A DNA stretch of 12,928 nt from NCBI GenBank assembly GCA_002292925.1, contig DBCF01000079.1, positions 1-12,928 on the forward strand. The letters are read 5' to 3'. The DNA is from Roseiflexaceae bacterium UBA965. GTDB taxonomy: Bacteria > Chloroflexota > Chloroflexia > Chloroflexales > Roseiflexaceae. Positions 7,413 through 12,928 of the stretch are shown here, in pieces. The translations under genes and the position numbers were made by a program. The notes beneath the pieces were generated by a model, which was not told where the DNA came from, ran no database searches, and saw nothing but the letters and a program-made list of their open reading frames with translations. The stretch's first letter is position 1; every line of letters starts with the position of its first letter.

Positions 7413-7432
7413 TTATTACTTCACTGTAATAA
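7413..7432. promoter_or_regulatory. Inverted repeat upstream of the MerR/B12 regulator, candidate operator
   Basis: Perfect 7-bp arms TTATTAC (7413-7419) and GTAATAA (7426-7432) with a six-base spacer, 35 bases before the regulator start, in its presumed promoter. MerR-family proteins bind such dyads near the -10/-35 spacer, so this could be an autoregulatory site. AT-rich surroundings make chance a fair alternative. Confidence 0.35.
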
Positions 7433-8050
7433 CCACTATTTACGTATACTTTTACAAATAAATAGACGCTATTTGGCTACTCCTTTTCTTTGAAAAATCA
7501 TAACGTCATTGCAACATTATAGTGTTTGTGTATCATTTGTCAACATGTGCATATGCACATCTTTTGTCCAAATAACTGATTATAATCATATATTTGTGAA
7601 TAAAATAATTACTAACTCAAATTTACACATCTATTTTCGTAATTTATTATCAATAAAAAAAACAATAATTATCAGACAACAATATAGACAAAGTTTATTT
7701 TTATTTTGGTGAATTTTGCACATAATCACACCACTATATACACATGGATTATCACGTTAATTTGTCAAGGAAAATCGCACATCGACAGTGTTTTTTTCTT
7801 ACTGATACGGGATATTTCGTAATTCTACCGTACCACACACAAATATATTGCCCAAGGCACGATTGCATACACACGCTGCCACCCGACCACCACGGGTTGT
7901 GCAGACGACAGTCGTGAGTCACAGCGAACACCCCTCTACAAAATCTTCGTTGCGCTGCTGATTCGCCGAATAAAATCGCACAACGCTACGTGTGTCGCCG
8001 TGGTCTCAACCTAGATCCACTACGCACAGGAATACGCTTGGGTCACGAGG

Positions 8051-8342
8051 CAAATCCAGCGCATGGAGCGGTTTTTAATGGAAAATCATATATGTAAATA
8101 ATTATTGTGGTTTATTTGATAATTCGTCGCAGGATAAGCCAAATCTCCTACAGGAATTTCATATGATGAAACAATCACACGCATAAAATACACACAAAAA
8201 TAATTTGGATTACGGAAAAATCGTAGTAATGATTCGGTATTTTTTGTAGTACAGAGTCGGTAGTATCAAATGCATTTTTATCGCATCTCTATCACAATTA
8301 AGCCCAACAGAGTCATAACTACAAATAGCAGTGCATGGAGCG
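8051..8342 (+). repeat. Imperfect direct repeat, two ~20-base copies
   Basis: Copies at 8051-8070 and 8322-8342 share CAAAT at the left and CAG(C/T)GCATGGAGCG at the right (13 of 14 bases), differing by one base in between length. The copies are about 271 bases apart, with the core GCATGGAGCG at 8061 and 8333. They flank AT-rich sequence with no gene. They could be regulatory, or scars of a lost insertion. Confidence 0.4.
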
Positions 8343-8398
8343 AGTAGAAATAAACATGCAAACGAACGGGAAAACCAGATCGATTCACGATATTGTCG

Positions 8399-8439
8399 TT
8401 TGCGTACATTTTGCGTAACTAAGATGTACTATTTGCGTA
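8399..8439 (+). promoter_or_regulatory. Helically phased TTTGCGTA repeats upstream of the puf promoter
   Basis: Exact TTTGCGTA copies start at 8399, 8410 and 8432, i.e. spaced by 11 and 22 bases. The empty slot at 8421 reads AAGATGTA, which keeps only the final GTA. The array ends 10 bases before the -35 hexamer, the place expected for activator binding. A one-mismatch copy, TTTACGTA, lies at 7439-7446 upstream of the regulator gene. Confidence 0.6.
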
Positions 8440-8449
8440 AAAAAAACAA

Positions 8450-8479
8450 TTGACAATGGCAAATAAGAGTCGCTATAAT
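8450..8479 (+). promoter_or_regulatory. puf operon promoter
   Basis: Consensus -35 TTGACA (8450-8455) and -10 TATAAT (8474-8479) separated by 18 bases. Transcription would begin near 8486, leaving a leader of about 130 bases before pufB. The leader holds a 10-bp palindrome, GAACCGGTTC (8528-8537). Confidence 0.75.
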
Positions 8480-8615
8480 CTTGTCAAGTCCTACCAAGCA
8501 CGACCAAACTGAAGCGCACTGAGTGAAGAACCGGTTCGCATGGCACGACACTTGGGGGCAATCCATTAGCCGAATTAAACACCGGCATACGATGCAGCGA
8601 GAGGGGGTGACAACG

Positions 8616-8780
8616 ATGGCAGACAAACCCAACAACGATTTGGTGCCAGCACAGTGGAAGTCACTGTTCACCAACGAAGAGTGGATGATTCACGGGATCG
8701 TCGTCAAGTCCATGTATGGTTTCGGCGCAATTGCGCTGGTAGCCCACATTTTGATCTGGTCATGGAAGCCCTGGTTCTAA
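8616..8780 (+). CDS. pufB: Light-harvesting core antenna beta polypeptide
   Basis: A 54-residue single-span membrane protein that pairs with PufA to bind bacteriochlorophyll a and carotenoid around the reaction centre. The N-terminal half has DLVPAQWKSLFTNEEW, typical of Chloroflexales beta chains. H26 in WMIHG and the bacteriochlorophyll ligand H44 in LVAHILIW are present, and the chain ends in SWKPWF, the conserved aromatic C-terminus. The start at 8616 follows a very strong ribosome site (GAGGGGGTGA, 5 bases upstream). A longer in-frame extension from 8523 lacks one and adds residues unlike antenna proteins. It is the first gene of the operon, 56 bases before pufA, and is preceded by a near-consensus promoter and phased repeats. 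Confidence 0.93.
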   Translation: MADKPNNDLVPAQWKSLFTNEEWMIHGIVVKSMYGFGAIALVAHILIWSWKPWF

Positions 8781-8836
8781 AGTTTGGACGCTGATAGCTG
8801 CAGGGCTGATCAGTGCAGATGAAGTGAGGGAATGTT

Positions 8837-8977
8837 ATGTTGCCCAATCGGCCAATTGAATTCCGCACCGCGGTAATTCTATCGATGTTGTTGGGGATCG
8901 TGATGGCGCTGTTGAATCACTTTGTGGTTCTGAGCTCAGAAAAGTACAGCGTCATTTTCGGAGCACTCGGCAAGTAG
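8837..8977 (+). CDS. pufA: Light-harvesting core antenna alpha polypeptide
   Basis: A 46-residue single-span membrane protein, partner of PufB. It begins MLPNRPIEFRTAV and spans the membrane at about 11-33. The bacteriochlorophyll ligand H28 lies in MALLNHFVVLSS, matching Chloroflexus/Roseiflexus alpha chains (LLxHFxVLSS). The C-terminal part EKYSVIFGALGK contains no tryptophan; in fact the whole chain has none, which is unusual because alpha chains normally carry a Trp a few residues after the LSS. Asn27 precedes the ligand histidine, where related chains have an aliphatic residue (from memory). GAGGG lies 6 bases before the ATG at 8837; an ATG at 8832 is out of frame. Two hairpins follow the stop. 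Confidence 0.92.
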   Translation: MLPNRPIEFRTAVILSMLLGIVMALLNHFVVLSSEKYSVIFGALGK

Positions 8978-8984
8978 TTGGTAT

Positions 8985-9035
8985 TCGACGCGATACGTCG
9001 AGAGCGGCGGGTCGAGCGGAAGCCGTTCGACCCGC
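8985..9035 (+). promoter_or_regulatory. Intercistronic hairpins between pufA and pufLM
   Basis: First hairpin: TCGACG (8985-8990) with CGTCGA (8996-9001), five-base loop. Second: GCGGGTCGAGCGG (9007-9019) with CCGTTCGACCCGC (9023-9035), 13 pairs including one G-U, three-base loop. No T-run follows, so termination is unlikely to be efficient. In purple bacteria, hairpins at the same place protect the pufBA mRNA segment from 3' decay and raise antenna over reaction-centre expression; the same role is inferred here. Confidence 0.6.
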
Positions 9036-9130
9036 TGTACTTATCTAATTGGGGATGAAAGTAATTAGCCCGTGGTGAGACGGCAGCTGCTTATTAAACT
9101 CTGCCACACGCTAGAAAGCGAGTGTCTGCG

Positions 9131-11050
9131 ATGTCTGATGCGCCACAAAAGCCACTGCTGCAACCCGATGGTGAGTATCGCACTTCAATGGCTTCAGAAA
9201 GCTCGACAGGCGCAGGCCCCCGCGCCACCGAGATTAGTTTTGAGGTAATGGAAGCGCGCTACAAGCGCCAAGGTGGTACCTTAGCAGAAAAAATCTTTGG
9301 GCATGATCCTTTAGATTTCTGGATAGGGCCATTTTATGTAGGGTTATTTGGTGGTACCGCAATCGTCGGTATTGTGTTAGGAATGCTGGGGTATTTTTAC
9401 CAAGTATTCTTTCTTGAGAACAGTTTCAATCCATTGGCCACTGCGTTGGAGCCACCGCCGATTAGTGCGGGGTTGCGGCTCGTGCCATGGGGCCAGCCAG
9501 GCTTTGCTTGGCAATGGACAGTGGCATTTTCCACTATCGCCTTTGTGAGTTGGATGCTTCGGCAAGTTGATATCAGCTTGAAGTTGCGGATGGGGTTAGA
9601 AATACCAATTGCCTTTGGTGCGGTGGTATCATCGTGGGTGACGTTGCAAATCTTGCGCCCCATTGCGATGGGCGCATGGGGGCATGGCTTCCCGTTAGGG
9701 ATTACGCATCACCTCGACTGGTTATCCAACATCGGGTATCAGTACTACAACTTCTTCTATAATCCGTTCCATGCGATTGGTGTGTCGTTATTGTTTGCCT
9801 CAACGTTGTTCTTGCATATGCACGGATCAGCCATTTTGAGTGCAGCCCGTCGCCCGATTACCGAGCACAACGTTGACGTGTTTTGGCGCAACATTGTGGG
9901 CTATAGTATCGGCGAAATCGGTATTCACCGCTTGGCGTTTTGGGCAGGTGCTGCGTCGGTGTTGTTTGCCAACGTCTGTATCTTTATTTCGGGTCCGCTG
10001 GTGCATGACTGGAATGGCTTCTGGGCCTTCTGGGATCGCATCCCGGTCTGGAGTGGAGCCGGTGCAGGGTTGTTGTTTATCGGAGCCGGGTTAGTGTTTT
10101 CACGCCGGAGCGACAAGCTCAATCCCGAGCCAGATTTGGTAGCAGCAGAGTCCGTACAAGGGCTCGAAGGGACGATTGGCAGCCCAACCTATGTCAATCT
10201 GATGGATCGCCTATTTGGGAACGGACGGGTATTGCCAATTTATGTCGGCGTGTGGGGTGTCATTGGTGTATTTGCCTTTGCCATCTGTGCCTTCATTATT
10301 TTGCAGAGCTACATGTACGAAGTCGGCTATTCACCGATTAATTTTGCACGTGAGTTCTGGAATCTCGCAGTTATGCCCCCAGCCACCAAGTACGGTTTGT
10401 CATGGGATGTGCCATGGTATGAAGGTGGCGACTATGTAGTTGCAACATTCTTCTTGCACATTTCGGTACTCGCATGGTATGCCCGTTTGTACGAACGTGC
10501 CCGCAAGACCGGTTTGGCACCTCATTTGGCTATCGGTTTCTGGTCAGCATTGTTCATCTACTTCACGATTTACTTGATTCGACCAATTATTCGTGGGTAT
10601 TGGGCAGATGCACCAGGGCATGGATTCCGGGCCATTTTGGACTGGACGAACTATGTCAATCTGCAGGTCGGCAACATTTACTACAACCCGTTCCACATGA
10701 TTTCGATCTTCTTCTTGTTGGGTTCAGTGTTGATTTTGGCAATCCACGGTGCCACGATTGTGGCCACTTCAAAGTGGGGTGCTGAACGCGAAATCGACGA
10801 GATGGTGATGGAAGGCTCCGGGACGCATCGGGCGCAATTGTTCTGGCGCTGGACGATGGGATTCAACGCGAATTCATACAACATTCACTTGTGGGCATGG
10901 TGGTTTGCAGCACTGTGTGGGATTACCGCAGCAATCGGCATTCTCATCAGTGGCACGCTTGTCGACGACTGGTTTGTATGGGCTCAAAACGCACACATTG
11001 TCGCACCAATGTCCACAGAAGATTGGTCGCAGTATATCTTCACCAAGTAA
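9131..11050 (+). CDS. pufLM: Fused photosynthetic reaction-centre L-M protein
   Basis: A 639-residue integral membrane protein carrying both type-II reaction-centre core subunits, which bind the special pair, accessory pigments, quinones and the metal. The L half (about 1-323): accessory-chlorophyll ligand H194 in ITHHLDWLSN, special-pair ligand H214 in FYNPFH, and metal ligands H231 (MHGSAILSA) and H266 (GIHRL). A polar linker (about 324-355) joins the M half: special-pair ligand H522 in YYNPFH, metal ligands H539 (IHGATIV), E554 (GAERE) and H586 (NIHLW). The M accessory-pigment position is I502 rather than His. No stop or start break exists between the halves, as in Roseiflexus. Ribosome-site signals are weak: ATG at 9131 was chosen, and a GTG at 9122 in frame is possible. 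Confidence 0.95.
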   Translation: MSDAPQKPLLQPDGEYRTSMASESSTGAGPRATEISFEVMEARYKRQGGTLAEKIFGHDPLDFWIGPFYVGLFGGTAIVGIVLGMLGYFYQVFFLENSFNPLATALEPPPISAGLRLVPWGQPGFAWQWTVAFSTIAFVSWMLRQVDISLKLRMGLEIPIAFGAVVSSWVTLQILRPIAMGAWGHGFPLGITHHLDWLSNIGYQYYNFFYNPFHAIGVSLLFASTLFLHMHGSAILSAARRPITEHNVDVFWRNIVGYSIGEIGIHRLAFWAGAASVLFANVCIFISGPLVHDWNGFWAFWDRIPVWSGAGAGLLFIGAGLVFSRRSDKLNPEPDLVAAESVQGLEGTIGSPTYVNLMDRLFGNGRVLPIYVGVWGVIGVFAFAICAFIILQSYMYEVGYSPINFAREFWNLAVMPPATKYGLSWDVPWYEGGDYVVATFFLHISVLAWYARLYERARKTGLAPHLAIGFWSALFIYFTIYLIRPIIRGYWADAPGHGFRAILDWTNYVNLQVGNIYYNPFHMISIFFLLGSVLILAIHGATIVATSKWGAEREIDEMVMEGSGTHRAQLFWRWTMGFNANSYNIHLWAWWFAALCGITAAIGILISGTLVDDWFVWAQNAHIVAPMSTEDWSQYIFTK

Positions 11051-11057
11051 GTGCTCA

Positions 11058-11082
11058 GGCGCACTACTCACCATAGTGCGCC
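11058..11082 (+). promoter_or_regulatory. Intercistronic hairpin between pufLM and pufC
   Basis: Perfect 9-bp inverted repeat GGCGCACTA (11058-11066) and TAGTGCGCC (11074-11082) with a seven-base loop, starting 8 bases after the pufLM stop. No T-run follows. It probably affects message processing or stability, or partly attenuates pufC; it is not a canonical terminator. Confidence 0.6.
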
Positions 11083-11124
11083 AATGCCTCACTGATTGAA
11101 GCAACTGCGCGAGAGGAACACAGC

Positions 11125-12063
11125 ATGTCGCAACAGCAAAATGCCTTCCCACCACTGAATGACGATACCAAATTCAATCTCGTCGCTGGATCAGTGGCTG
11201 CGGTAACGATGCTTTTGAGTATCGTTGCGTTCTGGTGGATTTGGTTAATCGTCCAGCCACCAGCACCCAAGCCCATCCCAGAATCAGCCGTATACAACAA
11301 TTATGACCCAGCTGGGAATCACCTCAAGCCGGAATCGCTGGCGGCGATGCAGAAGTACATCACCGAAAACGAGCAACCCAAAAACGTTCAGATCCTCAAG
11401 GGCTGGAACACCAAGCAGATTTCGAACTACATGGTGGCCCAAGTCGCTGGTGGTCTGAAAGTCGATTGTAGCTACTGCCACAACATCAACAATTTTGCCG
11501 ATGAAAGCAATCCTAACAAGGCCAAATCACGCGCAATGATGTTGATGAGTGGTGACCTGAATCGGTCATTTGTCAGCAAATTACCCGTGTCGGTGGGTGG
11601 ATACAACATCACGTGTGCCACCTGTCACAACGGCAAACCCAAGTTTGAGACATACCCCACCGAGATCCAAAACACCTTGCCAAACGACTACCGCCTGCCA
11701 CTCGAGCGCGAATACCCCGGTGGCTTGGTAATCACGGGTGTCAAAACCAAGTCATTGGACGAGGTTGAGCTCAACCAAAACACCATGTACCACATGAATT
11801 TGAGCCTTGGTCAAGGATGTACCTTCTGTCACAACGCACGCTACTTCCCAGCGACCGGAGTCAAAGAGGGTGGGCGCGACCAAAAGCAACATGCCACGTG
11901 GATGTTGCAGATGTCGAAACACATCAACAATTCATACAGCCCAATTATGGCCAACCAAACACCGTCATGCTGGATGTGCCACCAAGGCAACAGCGTCCCA
12001 CCAGGGGCTGCCAAAGCGGGTCAGGTACCTGACGTATTATCAACCACGTCGAGTGCTCCGTAA
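11125..12063 (+). CDS. pufC: Reaction-centre tetraheme cytochrome c subunit
   Basis: A 312-residue periplasm-facing cytochrome that passes electrons to the photo-oxidised special pair. An uncleaved N-terminal membrane anchor spans about 20-44 (VAGSVAAV to WWIWLIV), with no lipobox cysteine. Four CxxCH heme sites follow: CSYCH (115-119), CATCH (164-168), CTFCH (232-236) and CWMCH (282-286). Likely Met ligands on preceding helices are M103 for heme 1 (12 before C115) and M221 for heme 3 (11 before C232), with M139/M141 and M260/M263 as candidates for hemes 2 and 4. Length and layout fit Roseiflexus/Chloroflexus PufC. GAGAGGA lies 7 bases before the ATG. Last gene of the operon, followed by a strong terminator. 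Confidence 0.95.
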   Translation: MSQQQNAFPPLNDDTKFNLVAGSVAAVTMLLSIVAFWWIWLIVQPPAPKPIPESAVYNNYDPAGNHLKPESLAAMQKYITENEQPKNVQILKGWNTKQISNYMVAQVAGGLKVDCSYCHNINNFADESNPNKAKSRAMMLMSGDLNRSFVSKLPVSVGGYNITCATCHNGKPKFETYPTEIQNTLPNDYRLPLEREYPGGLVITGVKTKSLDEVELNQNTMYHMNLSLGQGCTFCHNARYFPATGVKEGGRDQKQHATWMLQMSKHINNSYSPIMANQTPSCWMCHQGNSVPPGAAKAGQVPDVLSTTSSAP

Positions 12064-12090
12064 TCCACGTATGCGATCCTAGTTCAGGTA

Positions 12091-12137
12091 AACGAGTCGT
12101 GTAGTATTCGGAAACACTACTACACGACTCGTTTTTT
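12091..12137 (+). terminator. Rho-independent terminator of the puf operon
   Basis: Perfect 16-bp inverted repeat: arm 12091-12106 (AACGAGTCGTGTAGTA) and arm 12118-12133, with an 11-base loop, running into six T's (12132-12137). It begins 27 bases after the pufC stop. Confidence 0.92.
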
Positions 12138-12151
12138 GTGATTTACACAAG

Positions 12152-12180
12152 TTGGAACTATTGCCAATTTGCCGTATAAT
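12152..12180 (+). promoter_or_regulatory. Promoter candidate for bchG
   Basis: TTGGAA (12152-12157), 17-base spacer, TATAAT (12175-12180), located just after the puf terminator. It would give a leader of about 113 bases. Confidence 0.6.
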
Positions 12181-12230
12181 TCACCAAGACAATACTCAAC
12201 GACAACAGTATTCCTTGCATCAACATAATT

Positions 12231-12239
12231 TGGTATGAT
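12231..12239 (+). promoter_or_regulatory. Second, extended -10 promoter candidate for bchG
   Basis: TGGTATGAT, an extended -10 with no clear -35, 61 bases before the bchG ATG. Identical to the nonamer upstream of the ThuA-like gene. A small hairpin CGTGC-GCAT-GCACG (12256-12269) follows in the leader. Confidence 0.35.
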
Positions 12240-12299
12240 TGAGGTAATTTTTAGTCGTGCGCATGCACGTACATTTGCACTGCTTGTGAGGAGCACACC

Positions 12300-12928
12300 A
12301 TGGCTGCAGAACAATCAGCATCACCCAATACCGCACCCAAAGAAGCACTCACAATGCGGACGTTATTAGCACGCTCAATTGCACTAATGAAACCCGTAAC
12401 GTGGTTCCCACCAACGATTGCGTTTATTTGTGGAACGATTGCATCCGGTACCACCAAATTTGAATTTACTACTGTGTCACAAATTGCCCTCGGCGCATTG
12501 ATGGCAGGTCCGATTCTGTGTGGGTTGTCGCAAGTCATCAACGAATACTGCGACCGCGAAGTCGACGCCATCAATGAACCACAACGGCCAATCCCTGCAG
12601 GGCTGGTCACCCACCGCCACGTATTTGTGACCATAGCAGTGCTCACCATCATTGGGCTGGCAATGTCGTTGTTTTTTGGGATGCAAGTGGTCTATATTAC
12701 CCTCGTCGGCATGCTATTTGCCGTGATGTATAGCGCCGAACCATTCCGTGCCAAGAAACTCGGCTGGATTGGTAATGCGCTGGTATCAATTTCATACGAA
12801 GGGTTACCGTGGGTTGCAGGGCATTTAGCCTTTGCCCAGATGACCGGTGGCAGTCTGCTCTTGGCGGGGCTCTATTCACTCGGCGCCCATGGCATTATGA
12901 CCATTAATGACTTCAAAAGCATTGAAGG
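12300..12928 (+). CDS. bchG: Bacteriochlorophyll synthase (UbiA prenyltransferase family), 3' end cut off
   Basis: Integral membrane prenyltransferase that esterifies bacteriochlorophyllide a with a polyprenyl (geranylgeranyl or phytyl) diphosphate, the last assembly step of bacteriochlorophyll a. The first 209 residues are present. Family landmarks: LMKPVTWFPP at 29-38, the first Asp-rich motif NEYCDREVDAINEPQRPIP at 81-99 (D85, D89), YSAEPFRAKK at 144-153, and the second Asp-rich motif starting NDFKSIEG at 203-210. Hydrophobic spans lie at about 36-52, 62-82, 108-125, 130-145 and 184-200. The INEPQRPIP string is diagnostic for ChlG/BchG over other UbiA enzymes. GAGGAG lies 6 bases before the ATG. 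It has its own promoter(s) behind the puf terminator, so it is a separate unit reading toward further genes beyond the window. Confidence 0.94.
   Translation, partial: MAAEQSASPNTAPKEALTMRTLLARSIALMKPVTWFPPTIAFICGTIASGTTKFEFTTVSQIALGALMAGPILCGLSQVINEYCDREVDAINEPQRPIPAGLVTHRHVFVTIAVLTIIGLAMSLFFGMQVVYITLVGMLFAVMYSAEPFRAKKLGWIGNALVSISYEGLPWVAGHLAFAQMTGGSLLLAGLYSLGAHGIMTINDFKSIE

Larger units (their letters stand above)
7379..8398. other. Gene-poor AT-rich intergenic region between regulator and puf operon
   Basis: No convincing gene is seen on either strand. From about 7391 to 7850 the sequence is very AT-rich with many stops; a 67-codon frame at 7509-7712 has low-complexity composition and no relatives I recognise. 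A GC-richer island spans about 7855-8070 and contains small inverted repeats (ACCCG/CGGGT at 7881-7897; ACGAC-A-GTCGT at 7905-7915), but no tRNA, rRNA or known riboswitch. From 8075 to 8398 it is AT-rich again. An imperfect direct repeat links 8051-8070 and 8322-8342. Confidence 0.6.

Noticed and set aside
7509..7712. 67-codon open frame in the AT-rich spacer
   Set aside because: Composition (Ile, Asn, Phe, Tyr) simply reflects local AT content. No ribosome site, no recognisable family.
7917..8090. Possible ~54-codon frame in the GC-richer island
   Set aside because: No valid start codon with a ribosome site was found after the preceding stop, and the translation matches nothing I know; it may be a gene remnant but cannot be supported.
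8400..8500. PpsR/CrtJ-type TGT-N12-ACA site at the puf promoter
   Set aside because: I checked the TGT occurrences around the promoter and none has ACA at the right spacing.
8523..8615. N-terminal extension of PufB by 31 residues
   Set aside because: The extension is unlike any antenna N-terminus and lacks a ribosome site, while GAGGGGGTGA directly precedes the ATG at 8616.
7379..8615. CRISPR array, tRNA or replication origin in the long spacer
   Set aside because: No regular repeat-spacer units, no cloverleaf, and no cluster of DnaA boxes were seen.

Overview
The window looks like chromosomal DNA of a filamentous anoxygenic phototroph of the Chloroflexota (Chloroflexales), closest in layout to Roseiflexus-type organisms. 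The main evidence is a complete type-II reaction-centre/antenna operon, pufB-pufA-pufLM-pufC, in which the L and M reaction-centre genes are one continuous reading frame. That fusion is, to my knowledge, a Roseiflexus-lineage trait. A bacteriochlorophyll synthase gene (bchG) follows. No chlorosome gene is visible. The species cannot be named from sequence alone.

Left part (1-5777) is housekeeping and metabolic. On the minus strand, a ThuA-like protein gene overlaps the start of a PIG3-type quinone oxidoreductase gene that runs off the left edge. Divergent from these, on the plus strand, are a GarR-like hydroxyacid dehydrogenase and an ArgD-like class III aminotransferase, 30 bases apart. The aminotransferase stop overlaps the stop of the convergent murE. 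murE lies 19 bases downstream of an SGNH/GDSL hydrolase gene on the minus strand.

Middle part (5817-7378) is a second minus-strand unit: a CarH/LitR-like MerR regulator with a cobalamin-binding-type domain, then an unrecognised 147-residue protein, closed by a strong rho-independent terminator. About 1.2 kb without a convincing gene (7379-8615) separates this unit from the puf operon, which runs the other way. This gap is strongly AT-rich with a GC-richer island at about 7855-8070. It ends in three exact TTTGCGTA repeats on an 11-base grid just upstream of a near-consensus promoter (TTGACA-18-TATAAT).

Right part (8616-12928): pufB and pufA encode the beta and alpha polypeptides of the core antenna. 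pufLM encodes the fused reaction-centre L and M subunits. pufC encodes the membrane-anchored tetraheme cytochrome that re-reduces the special pair. Hairpins without T-runs sit between pufA and pufLM and between pufLM and pufC, and a true terminator follows pufC. bchG has its own promoter(s) and is cut by the window end. Together these genes supply antenna, reaction centre, electron donor and the last pigment-synthesis step. The neighbouring B12-type regulator is a plausible but unproven light or redox regulator of them.
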